In this document: one piece after another, positions 12,401-26,500 of the stretch | How the letters are laid out: each line of letters opens with the position of its first letter | Position numbering within the stretch: position 1 is the first letter of the stretch | Source of the DNA: Saccoglossus kowalevskii | Lineage: Eukaryota > Hemichordata > Enteropneusta > Harrimaniidae | Assembly (NCBI RefSeq): GCF_000003605.2 | Contig: NW_003123905.1 | Span: forward strand, 325,807 to 362,994 | Reading direction: 5' to 3' | DNA: 37,188 nt | The notes under the pieces: generated by a model | Told to the model about the DNA's origin: nothing | Seen by the model: only the letters and a program-made list of their open reading frames with translations | The model's database searches: none | Made by a program: the position numbers and the translations under genes

Positions 12401-15400
12401 AGAGTCATCCGTCGAACTTACTTGAGTCAAATAGTTTTCAACATTACTGACTTGTTTAAGTGAAGCATAGGGATTACGGTTCTTGCTATTCAATGCTATT
12501 TAACCCTTTGCGTGCCATTGTGAATTTTTGGCGCCATCTACAGAATGATTTTGTAAAGTCTGCTGTTCAAATGGACACAGGTATATTACAATGTAATTGG
12601 TGAAGGCATCGTTTAACAATAGACCATTTTCCGTACACTGCGAGAATCACGCGTTATGCGTGAAATCGAACGTAAAAACAGGACAAACAAAGGTCATAGC
12701 GTCGTAGTGGCGTCAAACATCGCGTGGGATTCGACAAACGCGAAAGTATTTCGGGGACATTTCCATGCTTAATAATGTGCTGTCCACATTTGATGATAGG
12801 CAATTTCGATTAAGTGAGGGTATTCGGAAGCAATATTCCTCTGTCGAATGTCAATGTAAGCTGCGAAATAAAGAAATTCTAGTTCAAAATCAAATCGTTC
12901 GATTTTTGCGGCAGACGTTCGACGCGCGTCTTTCATGCATCTCGCGAGGTCTCGCAATTGTTCGGAAAATCACCTATTGGTGAAGGCATCGTTTAACAAT
13001 TGCGTTAGAACTGCGTTACATAGAATGTCCTACTTTTTCCTGCCAAAATGTTGCAATTTTTTTTTTTTCATTTTTACTATATTTTTGTCAATGATTTTGA
13101 ACTAACATAATCTCCTATTGGCTAAAAGGTCTTGCTCATAATTTATTTGTAAAAGATGACAAAGCTGACTGGCATTCAAAAAAAAATAAAAGCGGAAAAT
13201 GGCAGCCATTTTGCAAACAAACTGGTATATCACAAACGAGCTATTGAATGTCACATTTTTTATTAATTTGTTGTACTAAGTTTAAATCAATGTGAAATCA
13301 TAATTCATCCTGTCTTTATTTAATCTTTGAATTTTAACCTCTGACCTTTTAAGTAATTTTTCACAAAATACGCCTGCACAATTTTTCTATTTTTGGCCAA
13401 GATGCATAGCCAACCTAAAATGTTGTTCATTTGGTTTGAAATTCAAAAAAGAGAATACAAAATGTACATAGAAATTTGAAAAATATTCCATCAACATTTT
13501 GGCTGGAAAAGTTATCACAAGTTAGGATGTTTAACACTGAACTAACGGACAATTCTTTGGATAAATGACGAGTGAGATAATCCTCATGTCTTGACTAAGT
13601 TGCATCTAACATTTATGCATACAGTGAGATTCTGAGAAATAAATAAAAACACTTTTTTTTTTTTTCGCAGCTGACTAGAATGAACCTGGAATCGCAATCT
13701 ATAGAAAGGGAACTACGAGATGAACTCGCTAACTGCGTTACCAAAAGTGTACACGACTCAGTCGTAAAGAAATTAGAAGAGACTCAGAAATTAGAAATAA
13801 ATTTAAAAATAGAGAATTCCAAGCTCAAGGTATTAAAATATGTTTTGTTTAATTTCCAGCATTGTAACGTCAATTAGTGAAACAAACGCCATTCACAGGG
13901 TTGATAATGTTTTGATCTGTTGTCATATGTCAATAAACTTTTAATTAATAATATTATAAGCTCCGCTGTCATCGTAGATATCGTTCTCTATCCATCCATG
14001 TCATTTTGACGCCACAGACATACTTATGGATGGCGGGAGCTATTTAAAGTAAATTACAATTGATATCTTGAATTTTTGTTCAGATTTACTGTTTTACTAA
14101 ATTTACAAATTAACGTTGTGTTAAGGAAATGTCTGAAGTGGCTGCTGCACAGACAGAAGCGTTAGAAGCCAGACAGGTGTCACGTGAGAAGGAGCTTACA
14201 TCATTGAGAAAACAGCTAATGGACATCCAGACGCAAAGTGATGAAAAGGCAATCATTGGTAAGATTCCATCTCACATTTTATCATTTGTTTAAAGCGGGG
14301 GAGTTGTCACCTACGCATGCGTCAGAGGGCCATAGCATGTCATTATTTACAAACAAGCCTCTACCCATGAGCCTTTGCTTTTTTAGCGCGTGTTGTTATC
14401 GTCGCTTGGGACTCAATTTCTGCGCGTGCGCAGGTGACGACCCTCCCGCTTTAATATCTAGTTGAGCTTTTTGAAGGAGATTGCCTCAAAACATGCCAAT
14501 TTTGTCATAAATGATCCAACATGACCACCACACTACCAAAATACGTGAGCATAAAAGTTCAGAGGTAAAACAGAGGGATTGTTGTAGACTGGTATGCAAT
14601 TTACGTTGGGCAGGGAGATGTGACGTTTACACAGCTATACGAGAGATCGGTAGCAGCAAGCGAGTTTCACCCAGACAACTTTAAGGACATATTGTCCAGA
14701 GTGGCTGTCCCGCGTTTCTTCCGCAATGATGAGAGAAATGTGAGAGGAGTGGAGGTGTATGGTGGCCTAAAAGTCAGTCAGGTGACAAGTCAGTTCGGTT
14801 GCTTTGTCCACATTGAAGTCGACAAACTGCAGCGGAAGCTCCTCGACCGAAGTCCCCTTTCGAGATGAAGAAAAGTTTCTTATTATTTTTGTTTTCATTT
14901 TCTGATTCGGATAATTTGCTTGCATACACAGTCAGTAATATTTTTATCATATGACAAATTTTCATCAAGATACATGTACATAATTGTCTGCATCCAAATT
15001 TTGTTGACTCTCTGTTGATGTTTTTTTTTTCAATATCGAGCCTCTTATAATGTGTTACATAGTTGAAGTAGTTCTAGAGCATTTGTGTCTACACTTAGTC
15101 TATCTGAAGTGTCACTTAAAAAGCTGTAGTTTGAATGTCAAAGAAGTTAATTTCCAGGTTGCTGTTGACAAACTTATTGTTCATTTTTAATTATTTTGTT
15201 TTTCAATACAACACAGTAAGTTTTTCTTTATTATTGAGTTGATGTGTATGCCTTTGGCAAAGCTAACATCTGCATTATCCTCTTGCCTTTTCAAAATCAA
15301 AGGTGATGATATCTGTGACAGTCATACAGTACGAGATGTGTACATCAACATGTACAACCTCCTACAAATGAAGACTTGTTGTTTTTTTGATACACTGTGG

Positions 15401-18400
15401 TTCAATTTGTAATAACAGCTCCGTAGTCCTGTGGTTTTAGTGGCATTTTTTTTTTGGCAGGATTTTTTTTTTTGTTTTTCGCCCTCTCGCATTAGTTTTG
15501 GGGTCTTCAGAGGATGTCATCCATAAATTTAAATCAGTGTGGCCTAAGTGGAAATTTCTTTCCCATAACGCATTGTCATAATCACAACTTAAATTTTGCT
15601 CCAACTTAAAATACATATTGTTATAATTGGTGTACTAGGTAAATTACATCACCATATCGTGGCGCTGCAGGTCAGTGAGGGAACCGCCGTACAGAAGTAC
15701 GACCAGGCTCAGCAGAAGGTGAAAAAACTAGAAGCACATGCACTGAGACTTGAACAGAAATGTGATGAGCGAGAGCAAGCGTTGTACCATAACAAAGTAG
15801 ATGCTAGGAATAAATCTAAGCATCTTAAGCGAACCATACAGGTCAGTCAGTTACTGTAAAAACTTTATTTTCAACTTTGTTTTTATCTTTATATTTATTT
15901 GATGGAACCATTATAGCACAGCTCTGCAGTCTTCAGATTGCATTTTTAATGGCCCATCCTTCGTTAACTCTGTATACAAATGCATTATTCCTGTATATTA
16001 ACATATTACATATGCCATCATTTTTATTGTTTTTTATAGTAAAAAAATCAAATCGTATCTCAACATTTGATTTGGTTACAAATGGTGAAAAAATCATATG
16101 ACAGAGTTATAATCAAGCTTTCTGTCGGTTGTTGATAAATTACTAAAAAAAAATTTATTGTATTTTGTTTGTCACAGGATTTAAGAAGACAGTTTAGTGG
16201 TGCAGTGCCTCTAAGTCAACAAGAACGATTCTCCAAAGCCATGATTAAATTAAAACAAGACAAAGAGAAGACTGAGGTAGAACTGAAAATTGTAAGTACT
16301 GGAAATGCTTTTTAAAATGGTAATTTAGTAAATTCTGATGTTTATAAGAAAAAACTAAACGCTCATTAGCGGTGAATCATTGTCAGTTTATAGCACAAAT
16401 AAAATGCATGTGACCCTTGCTTATCCGCCCTTTATATTGTAGTGATGTTATTTGTTTCCTCCAGTGTCAAATTAAAATTTGTACATTCTTCAGCACACAT
16501 TACACAGATTGGTGTTGACTTTGAGAAAAAACAAAAACGCAATTTTTGTATGTTGCCAGGCAAAGTACGAAAGAGAAAAAGTTGAAGACAAGCTAGCTGA
16601 GATTGAGCTTCAACACAAAGGAATTCAAGAACTCATAGAGACGATCAAAGACGGTAAAGGGGCGAGTAAAGTGGCTGAATGGCACAGTAAATTACAAGAA
16701 ATGAGATTACAGGAACTCAAACAAAATAGACAAATTAATAAACTCAAAGAACATGTAAGTAAAGACAGCGAATGGGGTATTATTATTCCATTTTGTATCT
16801 GCACACCCACTAGTGGATTTTATAAAGGATGGTAAATGGAGAATCATGGGTAATATACATAGAGAATCATTGTGTGAATTTCCACAATGGAATATGGTAC
16901 GAACAAAAATTGAAACTCGTCTGCATGAGGGAGGGGGCAGATATAATTAGAATTGCTCATTGTGTGAATATATTTAAGCTTATTCATGGCGACTTCTGTT
17001 TAACCCATTCAACATCAACTTTTGTTCTAGTTCACAAATAAAAGTTCATTATTTTTATGGAAATATATATTCCTTGTCAATGTAGACATTAATGTTACTG
17101 ATTTCAATTACCAGTATATGGAATGAAAAGGATAAAAACTTTTTGATTCTTTGTGTTTTAGTTATTCCCGGTACATACCCAGACATTTTCTTTGCAAAGT
17201 AGTAAATGATATAGGCAATACAAGTGCCTCTTATCTAGCAATGCAATGCTGACAGAGTATCCTGATCTGTTCGTAGGTCTGCCTCAGTCATCACACCGAC
17301 TTACAATATAATATGTAATTTTTCTCTTAGTCTAAATACATAGAAGGAATTAATCTGAATCACGAACGCAGCATTACGAGCCTAGAGGAGGACAATGTTC
17401 GCATCGCAAAGGAATGTGAGGATAAACAGTTACTATGGGAACAAAGAGAGGTTGAGCTTGAACGTCAATTAGATGCACTGGAGAGACAACACCAAGCAAT
17501 GGCTGCTGCAGCACAGAGGGTAAGTAACACTAAGCCATGTAAAGATTACTTATGATAAGTATTTATTTTGGAGGTACAAATATACTACTATGATCAGATC
17601 ACTCACAAAAGTGAAACATATTAATTTATAATTTCATATTATTTCGTTTCTTAGTTTGAGGAAGCAACCGGCTCATTACCTGATCCTACTTTACCGGTCG
17701 CCAATCAATTAGAGCATGCAATACGAATGATCAAAGAACATATCAAAACTATTCTAGACAACCAGGCTGAGAACAGAGACTTGAAAAAGGTATGTGTGAC
17801 ACTTTCATTGAATCTCAAATTGTAGTTCACAAAATAGCTCTATCTGCATATTAGTTAGGTAATTTGCATATCAGTAATCTTTTGAATGCCAAAGTCAACC
17901 TCCACAAAATAGTTCTATGCATTTTTTGTGCATATCAATTAGATAATTGGCATATTAACATTCTTTTGAACACCAAAGTCAACTTTTGTGACATTCATAA
18001 AATACAGTGTAGTTGTATGTACTCTTTGTGCATATTAATTAGTTAATTTGCATATCATTAGCATTAAAGCTTGTTTGTTTACAGAAAGCTTCTGAACTTG
18101 AAAAACAACTTAAAAATGTAGAGGAGAATCTCTTATCACGAGATAAGGTGATCAACGAGCTAAGATTACGTTTACCAGCAACAAGTGACCGTGATGAGTA
18201 CTTCCTGGAAAAGACGTCTCAAGGAATACGCTACAGAGAAGTTGAGGAATCGTATGAAAATAAACAGGCTATGAAAATAGCACAGTCACAGCTGTCAGGC
18301 TTACAAGTAAGTGCAGAGAGTGAAGGTAAAAGCCACTATTATATAATTTTTTAGGTATTTTCTATTATTGTTCATGATCTGTTCATCTGCTGTGAAATCT

Positions 18401-21400
18401 TCATTGCTGCAATATTTGAAATTTTTCTCGAGTCACGAAATTCATGGAACATTTGTTTCCTGCAAAGTAGAATCCTAATGGTTTTCAATAATTTTATGTT
18501 TACAGGAAAGACTCCAAGCCAAAGAGGAAGGTCTACAGAAGTACATTAGGTTACTGGAACAAGCAAGACAAGTAAGGAAATATTAACTCTGATTTAAAAC
18601 TTGCATTACAATCTTGAAAATGCCGTCATATCTACATATCTTTCATCTATGATATGGCATTTATTAAAAGGTCAAAGTTTAAACAGAGCGTGTTGGAATT
18701 TAATGAAAACAAACTTTTTTTAACATTTGTATACATCACATGGGATATGCATTGACAGGACAACTGTGGCGCTTCAGTATTTATACGAATCGCAATTTTT
18801 ACCATCTCGGCAGTTATTGTTTTGTTAATTGACCTAGTCGGAACCGAATACGCTAAAATGTAATGATTTTGTTAATGTTGCAGGAGCTGACTGACGAGAG
18901 AAAGCTGCATAATGATGAGATGAGACTGATGCAGAGGAAACTTGATGACGCAACAAGTCGTGCATTTATGGATTTTAAACAGAGAGCCACGGTGAGCATG
19001 CATAGTGCACACAAACCCTAACCAGAATGATTCCAGATATTTGTCTGTCAATTGTTTTTTTCAAATTCGATATATTACAAAATTTCTCTGCCAAGTGGGG
19101 GTGATTGGATATTGGTGAAAAACTGAGTTCAGAAATTTTGATGATTTTTGGAAAAGGGATTTTCCTTGTTACATCATAATATTTGCATTAGTTTGACAAT
19201 TCTCCTATTCTCAAATATTTTGCACATTTTTTTGTTCCTTTTTTACCATTTCCACCAGCAGTTCCCTCTTTCATCACAAATTCACAAAATAGTCTTGTTA
19301 ATATTCTGCACCTCCCTTTAGAACTCTGAGACAAAAATAGCCATTTGTTTTAGTAAAAGCAGAAAATTTACTCAAATGTTGTCAGTTGGCTCCAAAATTA
19401 GGGTTCATTTCCAGAAATATTGAAGAATATAAGAAAAAAGTGCAGACAAATTTCGGGAAATAGTCTGGTGCCGAAAAGGTTAACACATTGTCTACTAAAA
19501 ATAACCAAATCAATGGAGGAAAAAAAGGGCATCAGAAATTTTAATACTGCCTTTGGTGTCATTGTCAATTTTGTGTTGAATAGGAACTTGTAAATAAGCC
19601 TTCACCAGGTTTGTTGACAAATAAACAACTGGCAGAGTTGGATGAGTTGAAGGACATGGTGGCTGAGCAGGACAATGCGTTGTCAACAATGAACCTGAAA
19701 TTGAAAGCATCAAACACGGAAATAGCAAAATGGAAGGAAGTTGTTGAGAGAAGAAACAAAGATCATATAAATGAGAAACAGAAGTAAGGATTTAAAGATT
19801 TTCATTCATTCCCATTTATTAGTCACCTTTTATTTATCATGCATTGGCTTTTGTCTGTACATTTGTCTGTTTACTCATTGCATAGATGAATGTACCGTAA
19901 AAACTTGATTAATTCGCGGTCCCTATTAATTCGTGCACCCATTTTATTTTCGAACGCTAATTTTTAAATGTATCCTTTTAATTTGTGGCGTTCAAAAATC
20001 ATGTTTAAAATTGTATCCTTCGCGAGCCAGAATAAAGTGGATAGTTCAGAATATATTGCATGAAGACATTAAAAATATACATTTTGTTTGAGTTTTTTAG
20101 TTATCAGTACTTGATTTAGCCATGGTGTAGCCGCAATCGTGGACAATCTTCGTCATCCTAGCCTTTCAGTTAGCACAGACCACTAGATTTGACCTGAAAA
20201 AAATCACTTCCCCACGACACTACAGATGTTGGACAAGATTATTACTTAGTCGATAAATATCCATCGGTCAGCACATCGATTGCGAATTTTCGTAGCTGGT
20301 CCACAGGGTTGCATCGACGTAACCTATGGTGCGTAAATTGACGTTTTTGATTGGTCGGGCGATTGACCTCGTGTCACATTTTCATTGTACCAGATTCGGT
20401 TAAGCGGTCATGTACGTTCTATGAATTTTTTTGTCCAAAAAAGACGTTTCCTTTCGTTTAACCCCAGTTAATTCTTCCCGTTCATGGTATTTGTGAGAGT
20501 TGAAAGATTTTTTGAACAAATGACAAGTAACTATATTGATTTGCGTCAAGCTGGGTGACCCGAATTTAAATATCAGTGCATGAACTCTGGAGGTCATTGT
20601 CCAATGCCGCACGTAATTCAAACGCGTGGTTATCAGAGTTCAGTCAAAATGTACGTTAATAATGCAATCAAAGTGCGCTGCCCAGAGTTTATTATATTAT
20701 AATAGTAAACTTTATTAATTTGACGTATGATATGTTTATGTTTGTGTAATTATTACGAATGCAACGCATTATCAAGTCGGTGATATTGAAATATTCACAG
20801 ACCCAATACCCTGGGTCAGTGCCCTAACAATAGTAAAAAAAAATAATTATCATAGCATGAAAGCAATACATTACGAAGTTGAAATATTCAGAGCCGGTAC
20901 AATATTGTAATCAAGTTTGTGTAATTAGAAAAGCAGTGCACTAAGTAAACGATGTTGATATATTCAAAGCCAATACAGAGTTGGATACAGTACCGTCGGA
21001 TATAATAACAATTTTACTAGATTGACGCGCGGGGCAGAAAGAAAAAGGTTGCTAAGGTAACGTGCCAGTTCACTGCGTGACTTGATGTCAGCATGGGCGC
21101 GCAGCAAGTTTCGCAAAGAAGTACTTGAAGTTCTATAGCACCCCAAAATGATGTCGCTGATCACTCAGTTGTCGCAGCGTGTGTTGTGTCATGTCCATGA
21201 TGCACACCGTTTCGACTTTGGCTTGCTTTTCCTTCTTAGTGCATGTTCTTGTTCACGTAAAATGCGACCTCTCACCAATGTATTAAAACACTTTGAATTT
21301 ATACTTTGCATGATTATATTTGGTCAACGCGAAACATTATTTTTTCTAAACATTTTCTGAGACCATTTTTATCAACGCGGGGTTATTTTTCCAGACAAGA

Positions 21401-23432
21401 TGGGCTTCGTAATATCTGCCATAACATCGCCCGGGCGATCTTTTGGTCCACATTTTTCTAAAAAAAAATCAAATCCTCCATAAGATCGCCCAGAGCGGGG
21501 TATTAGCCGAATCCGGTAGATGGAAGTGCTTGACAAAAAAAAAACAATCATGTAAGCAATGAACACATGGCTACAAAAATGCAATCAACGGGGCAGAAGA
21601 CCACCTTATCCGAAGCAACACTGAAATAGCAGAAATCGAGCTGTCGAACAATTAATAATTTGTGTCTGACGGTACTGCCTGTGGCAGTGCAGCCAGACGG
21701 CTACTTTGTAGCCACGTGTTCATTGTTTGTTTGTGTACAGAGTGACCTTTGCCATTTCACTGTTCCATTTCAAGTGTAACATGGTGCGTGGTCTTTGACG
21801 CAGTGCATGTTTTCTGCCCGACTATGCCATGAATGTAGCTAGCCACTAGTCTCAGAGGCACTAAAACAACATCCTGTCATCGTGTTCATGGGAAAACAAA
21901 ACAAATCACTAATAAATTTATGAAAACAGCTCCTTTTTGAATCGATCTAAAAGTACTCTTTTAATTCGCGCACCAAAAACCAATAATTTCCATTTTTACG
22001 CTATTAATTCGCGCATTTGAAAAAATAATTATTTTTACTACCGCGAATTAATCGAGTTTTTACAGTAAACATCATTTTGTTTAACAATCTGATCAAATAT
22101 GGCTGCCTGATGGCCAGTAAAACTCTGTACAATTGTATTCTCACTGACAAAGGGTAGACATCCTTCATAATAGCTTGGATTTCCAGTTTTATAGTTCAGT
22201 TCCTTGTTCTGTGTAAAGAATAAACCTACATCATCCTTAGATACACCCCTAGACAATGACAATGTCTTTTTACTTTCTAGATTAACCAAAGAAAAAGAAG
22301 CCATTATCAAAAAAATGAACGGTAATCTTGAGGAGCAGAAAAATATAGTGCAAGAAAAACAAAAAGAAGTATGTACCTATTTAATGTAATATAAGACTGC
22401 ACTCTCAGATTTCATGATTTCAAATCTCTAATTTTCTAGAGAATATTTTTGTCATTGGTAAAAAATGCTGTGTTCAACAGTCTAACTATACAGCCAATAT
22501 GCTGCTTGTTGTAATTATTTGTAAAATGTAATATTTTTGACTTCTTCTCCTTGAAAACTGCAGGTCGGATTGCTTTCATATTTTGTATTTGACTTCCATG
22601 TCTGTTTATAACTTGCCTTCTCGTCAACTTTACGAAGAGAATTATGCTTAAATTTTGTCAAACTAGTAAACTATAAGAAAAAATATTGAAATCATAATAT
22701 ACAAATATTAATAATTGTATGCGACATAAATATTTATTACTCAATGCATTTTGAATATTGAAAAGAAAAGTTTCATGGAGCACTCTGACCATGACCATTG
22801 AGTGTAGCTGAAATCCTTCCTCTCATATCTTCGGGGGCGGAGCTATGTCACGGACGTTCTACGTTGCTAAGACGCGCACCACTGTACCACGTATTTCTAT
22901 GGGCTCTGTGCGCGCTGCTGTGGAACGCCGGTGGAGCCGGTGAAAACTCGAGAAAACAACACAAATTCAACTTTGAAGTAATCCTGAACAACCAAATTCA
23001 TATATGTTACACACGTAGGGTTAATCTTTTTACACTGTTCAAGGGGACTCCCAACAACCATCGCAAAGTACCGTTTTCTGCGAGTTTTGGGTCTTTGTTT
23101 TCACCGCGAGGGTTGCCAGGCGGTGAAAATGCCCGGATGTCCGCCCCCGAGGATACCCTAACCTGTGATTTTAAACAACTTTTCACTGTCATCCGCAGAT
23201 TGATATGCTGAATACAGAGCTTACAACCCAGAAGGAAGCCAATGCAAGGGCTCCAACAACCAGTATGAAGAACCTGGTGGATCGGTTGAGAAATCAATTG
23301 GCACTGAAAGAAAAACAACACAAGGTAATGTCATCTCTAATGCTGTGACAAATCACATGCTTGTCGTATTAAAGAGGAACTCTTCAATCTCAGGGATGTC
23401 ATTATGATATTCTTGGAGCCAGATTGGCACTG

Positions 23433-23508
<76 letters not shown>

Positions 23509-26500
23509 TTAGTCTCCAGCATAATTAAGATCAAAGTCTAATCATAACTACCCAACATGCCAACAAAAATCTACAGGGGAAGTTACTGAATTCAAAAAAA
23601 ATGTACGGTCAAATCTGTGTAAAGTATTGTTCTTCATAGACAGGTGGCCTTTATGCAGAAATTGATTAAATAATTTGTTACTGAAATAGGACAATAATTT
23701 CTCAGTTTATCGAGGCAATTTGTCAACAGATATTTGATATTCACTTGTCTTGGTTAAACGAAAAATTTTGATTGTTTGAATTGTGTGAAACTAAAAATGC
23801 ACTTGTCTTGTGGCCTCTATTATTAACACATGCATTTAACTTAAAGCGAGTGAGTCGTAACTTGCGCATGCGTCAGTTGGACGTAGCGTGTCATTGTTTA
23901 CATTGTTTGCGTTTTTAGCGTGTGTTGTTATCGTCACTTGAGACTCAATTCCCGTGCATATGCAGGTGACGACCCTCCCGCTTTAACCAATTCCAAAAGG
24001 CGGTATCTAGCCATACATGTATTAATCTGTATGTACAGGTTACTAGCTGTAAAATCTTAAATGGTACATTGTAACACAGGTGATGCGGCTTCTATTAGAG
24101 CATCTACACATACGAGAAATTGTAAATGTTTGGTTCTCAATTGGTAAAAAAGAACTGGTGTAACTTATATTAGAGATGCGGCTTCTAATACAGATTTTAC
24201 GGTATACATGTAATCCTACGAGGACGGCACAAATGTGGTCACTATGGGCTAATGGTCTTTATTATAGCAATTGTTGCTGACACACATTTGAGTGTATTAT
24301 TATTTCTACTACTTCAATACTCAGAATTGTTGGTGTTTCTGGGGCAGGCGGACAAGTATCTTGACTAAGTTTCATTTATGGTATGTTTGTCCTTTTTTTT
24401 ACAGTCTTTAAGCCAAGCCCTGATGCAGATTAGAGCCGACATGATACAGACAGCACAGGACAACGTCAAAGCCAATGCAGAGGAATCCCAATTACAGAAT
24501 AACATACAGCGAGTGGTTGACAAGCAAACAAGGCAAATACAGGTATCATATTCAACCGACTTAACTCTCACTTTTGTATGATTTCTGTTTTTCTGGGTTT
24601 AGTTTGACTTAGTGCACACCCTTTCTGAAACACCCCAACTGTTAAACATGGTTGTTGTGGGTCATTGTTTTACCTTTCCAAACAATAAAAATACAGCACT
24701 GGTTTGTTGTGATTGCATCTTTTCCACTATTTGGGTTATTTTATATAGTTTATATAAACCTGATACATTCTATCCTATTTTTTTACCATAACCTGTATAT
24801 AGTAGGAAATAACGTTTATTGGTCCAAAATTTACAATGAATTTAACTAAAGTTCAATTATATGTATGCTTTCTAGCCTTTCATAACAAACTTGCACATTC
24901 CTCTGCCTTGTACAGGACGAACTAGAAGATGCAAAGGCGAGAGCTGAAAAATCACGCAAAGATCTGAAAAAACAGAAGTTAAAGGAAGAGTCCCTAGCTG
25001 CAGAGATAACTGAAATCAAAGAGGTTTGAAGATTTTTTTTTTTTTGATTGTTCCCTGAAGTCACACAAGTTCCTCCTGATTTTGTTTTGTTCTGTTGCTA
25101 ATTGCTAGTGCACATATTAATCTCCAAACCAAATACTACATACTGTAAAATACTTTATTTTAGCTGGAATAAATTTTCGCTGAAAAGACTTTTTGGGAGT
25201 TTTTGTATGGAATTTATTTTCACTGAATCCTCCCTTTAGCGAAAATTTATTCAAGAGAAAATAAAGTATTTTACAGTAGCAGACTGTGCTCTGATTTATA
25301 CAGCTGAATACAGCTTTATGAATTAAACTGACATTCTTCCTGAAGTGAGACAAAAAAGTTAACCACTATACCATTACAGAGGTTTGAAAATTAAAGTGTA
25401 GTGTTATATTTTCAAACCTCATCACATTTTTGATTTGATACAATCATTGAGAACACGATCATCACGAAAGCCACTATTTTACTTCACACGTAAGACATCC
25501 ATTGCCACTAACAAATTTGTCAATGTTTGTTTCAAATAAGCATTATGTTTATAATTACTTCTTGATTTGGACAAACAAATATGTAAATAAAAATTGTCAT
25601 AGCAACAGATCTATTTCTAAATTTTGTTGAGGAATTAACTTGCTTGTTATCATTTATCACTGAAAAACCCTGACCAAATAACACAGTTCACAACAATACT
25701 CATTCTTGATACGCTAAACAATCTTCTATGATTTTGTTTGCTTCATTTTTAGTAATGTGTAATTGTGATAAACTTTACTAACTAAAACAATTACCAATTA
25801 ACAATTTATATGTAAATTTTTTTTAATCGTTTAAAATATATAGGAACTTGAAAAGAAGGACACAGTGGTGCAGAGATTAAAACTAGAAAAGAAGAAGATG
25901 GAGAAAGAAATTGAGGACTTAGAGAAGACAAACGATCGGCTGGCTGCCAAGAATCAGGTAACAACCCTCACTGTTGATGACCAGTTTTGTAAATTATATT
26001 TTTACAAAAGATTTTTACATGAGTGTGTGCAATCTTTTGTGGTATATTCAGCTTGATTTTATTGTACCCTAAGTAGGTTTTTTGAGCTAAGACAAAAAAA
26101 AAATCTTGTGTTTCCACTAACAGGATAACAAAATATTAGGTTTGTATTATATTCGATTGTAATCTGAAATCATATTATATGTTATGATGACAGAGAGTTC
26201 TAGATGCAGATGCAAAACAAGCAGAGATCGAAGAGCTGAGCCGAAAAGTAAAAATCCTTGAAAACCGACTGAAGGATGAGAAACAGAGAAAAACAGGAAT
26301 GGGAACATTGTCACAGACAATGAAGAAAGAGGAGGTATGGAATAAGTTGTTTATATCACCTGTCTCTAAAATGCATGTACATGTACATAGTTTTCGGATT
26401 ATGAATCACTGAATTACATTACAAGTTCCTTTAACTCACTGCCAAGTGTTAAAGTTCCTTTAACTCACTGCCAATGATACAAGTCCCTTTAACTCACTGC

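Noticed and set aside
12765-12983. 72-codon ORF in intron 17
   Set aside because: Lies across an inserted block and its flanking direct repeat; no protein-like features and a competing minus-strand ORF of similar length.
20400-21584. Transposase gene inside the intron 28 element
   Set aside because: Only 66-73-codon ORFs on both strands, with no recognisable catalytic or DNA-binding motif.
22798-23211. 137-codon ORF, possible nested gene
   Set aside because: Its span is mostly a GC-rich inverted-repeat element and its end overlaps exon 30 in a different frame; no domain-like sequence.
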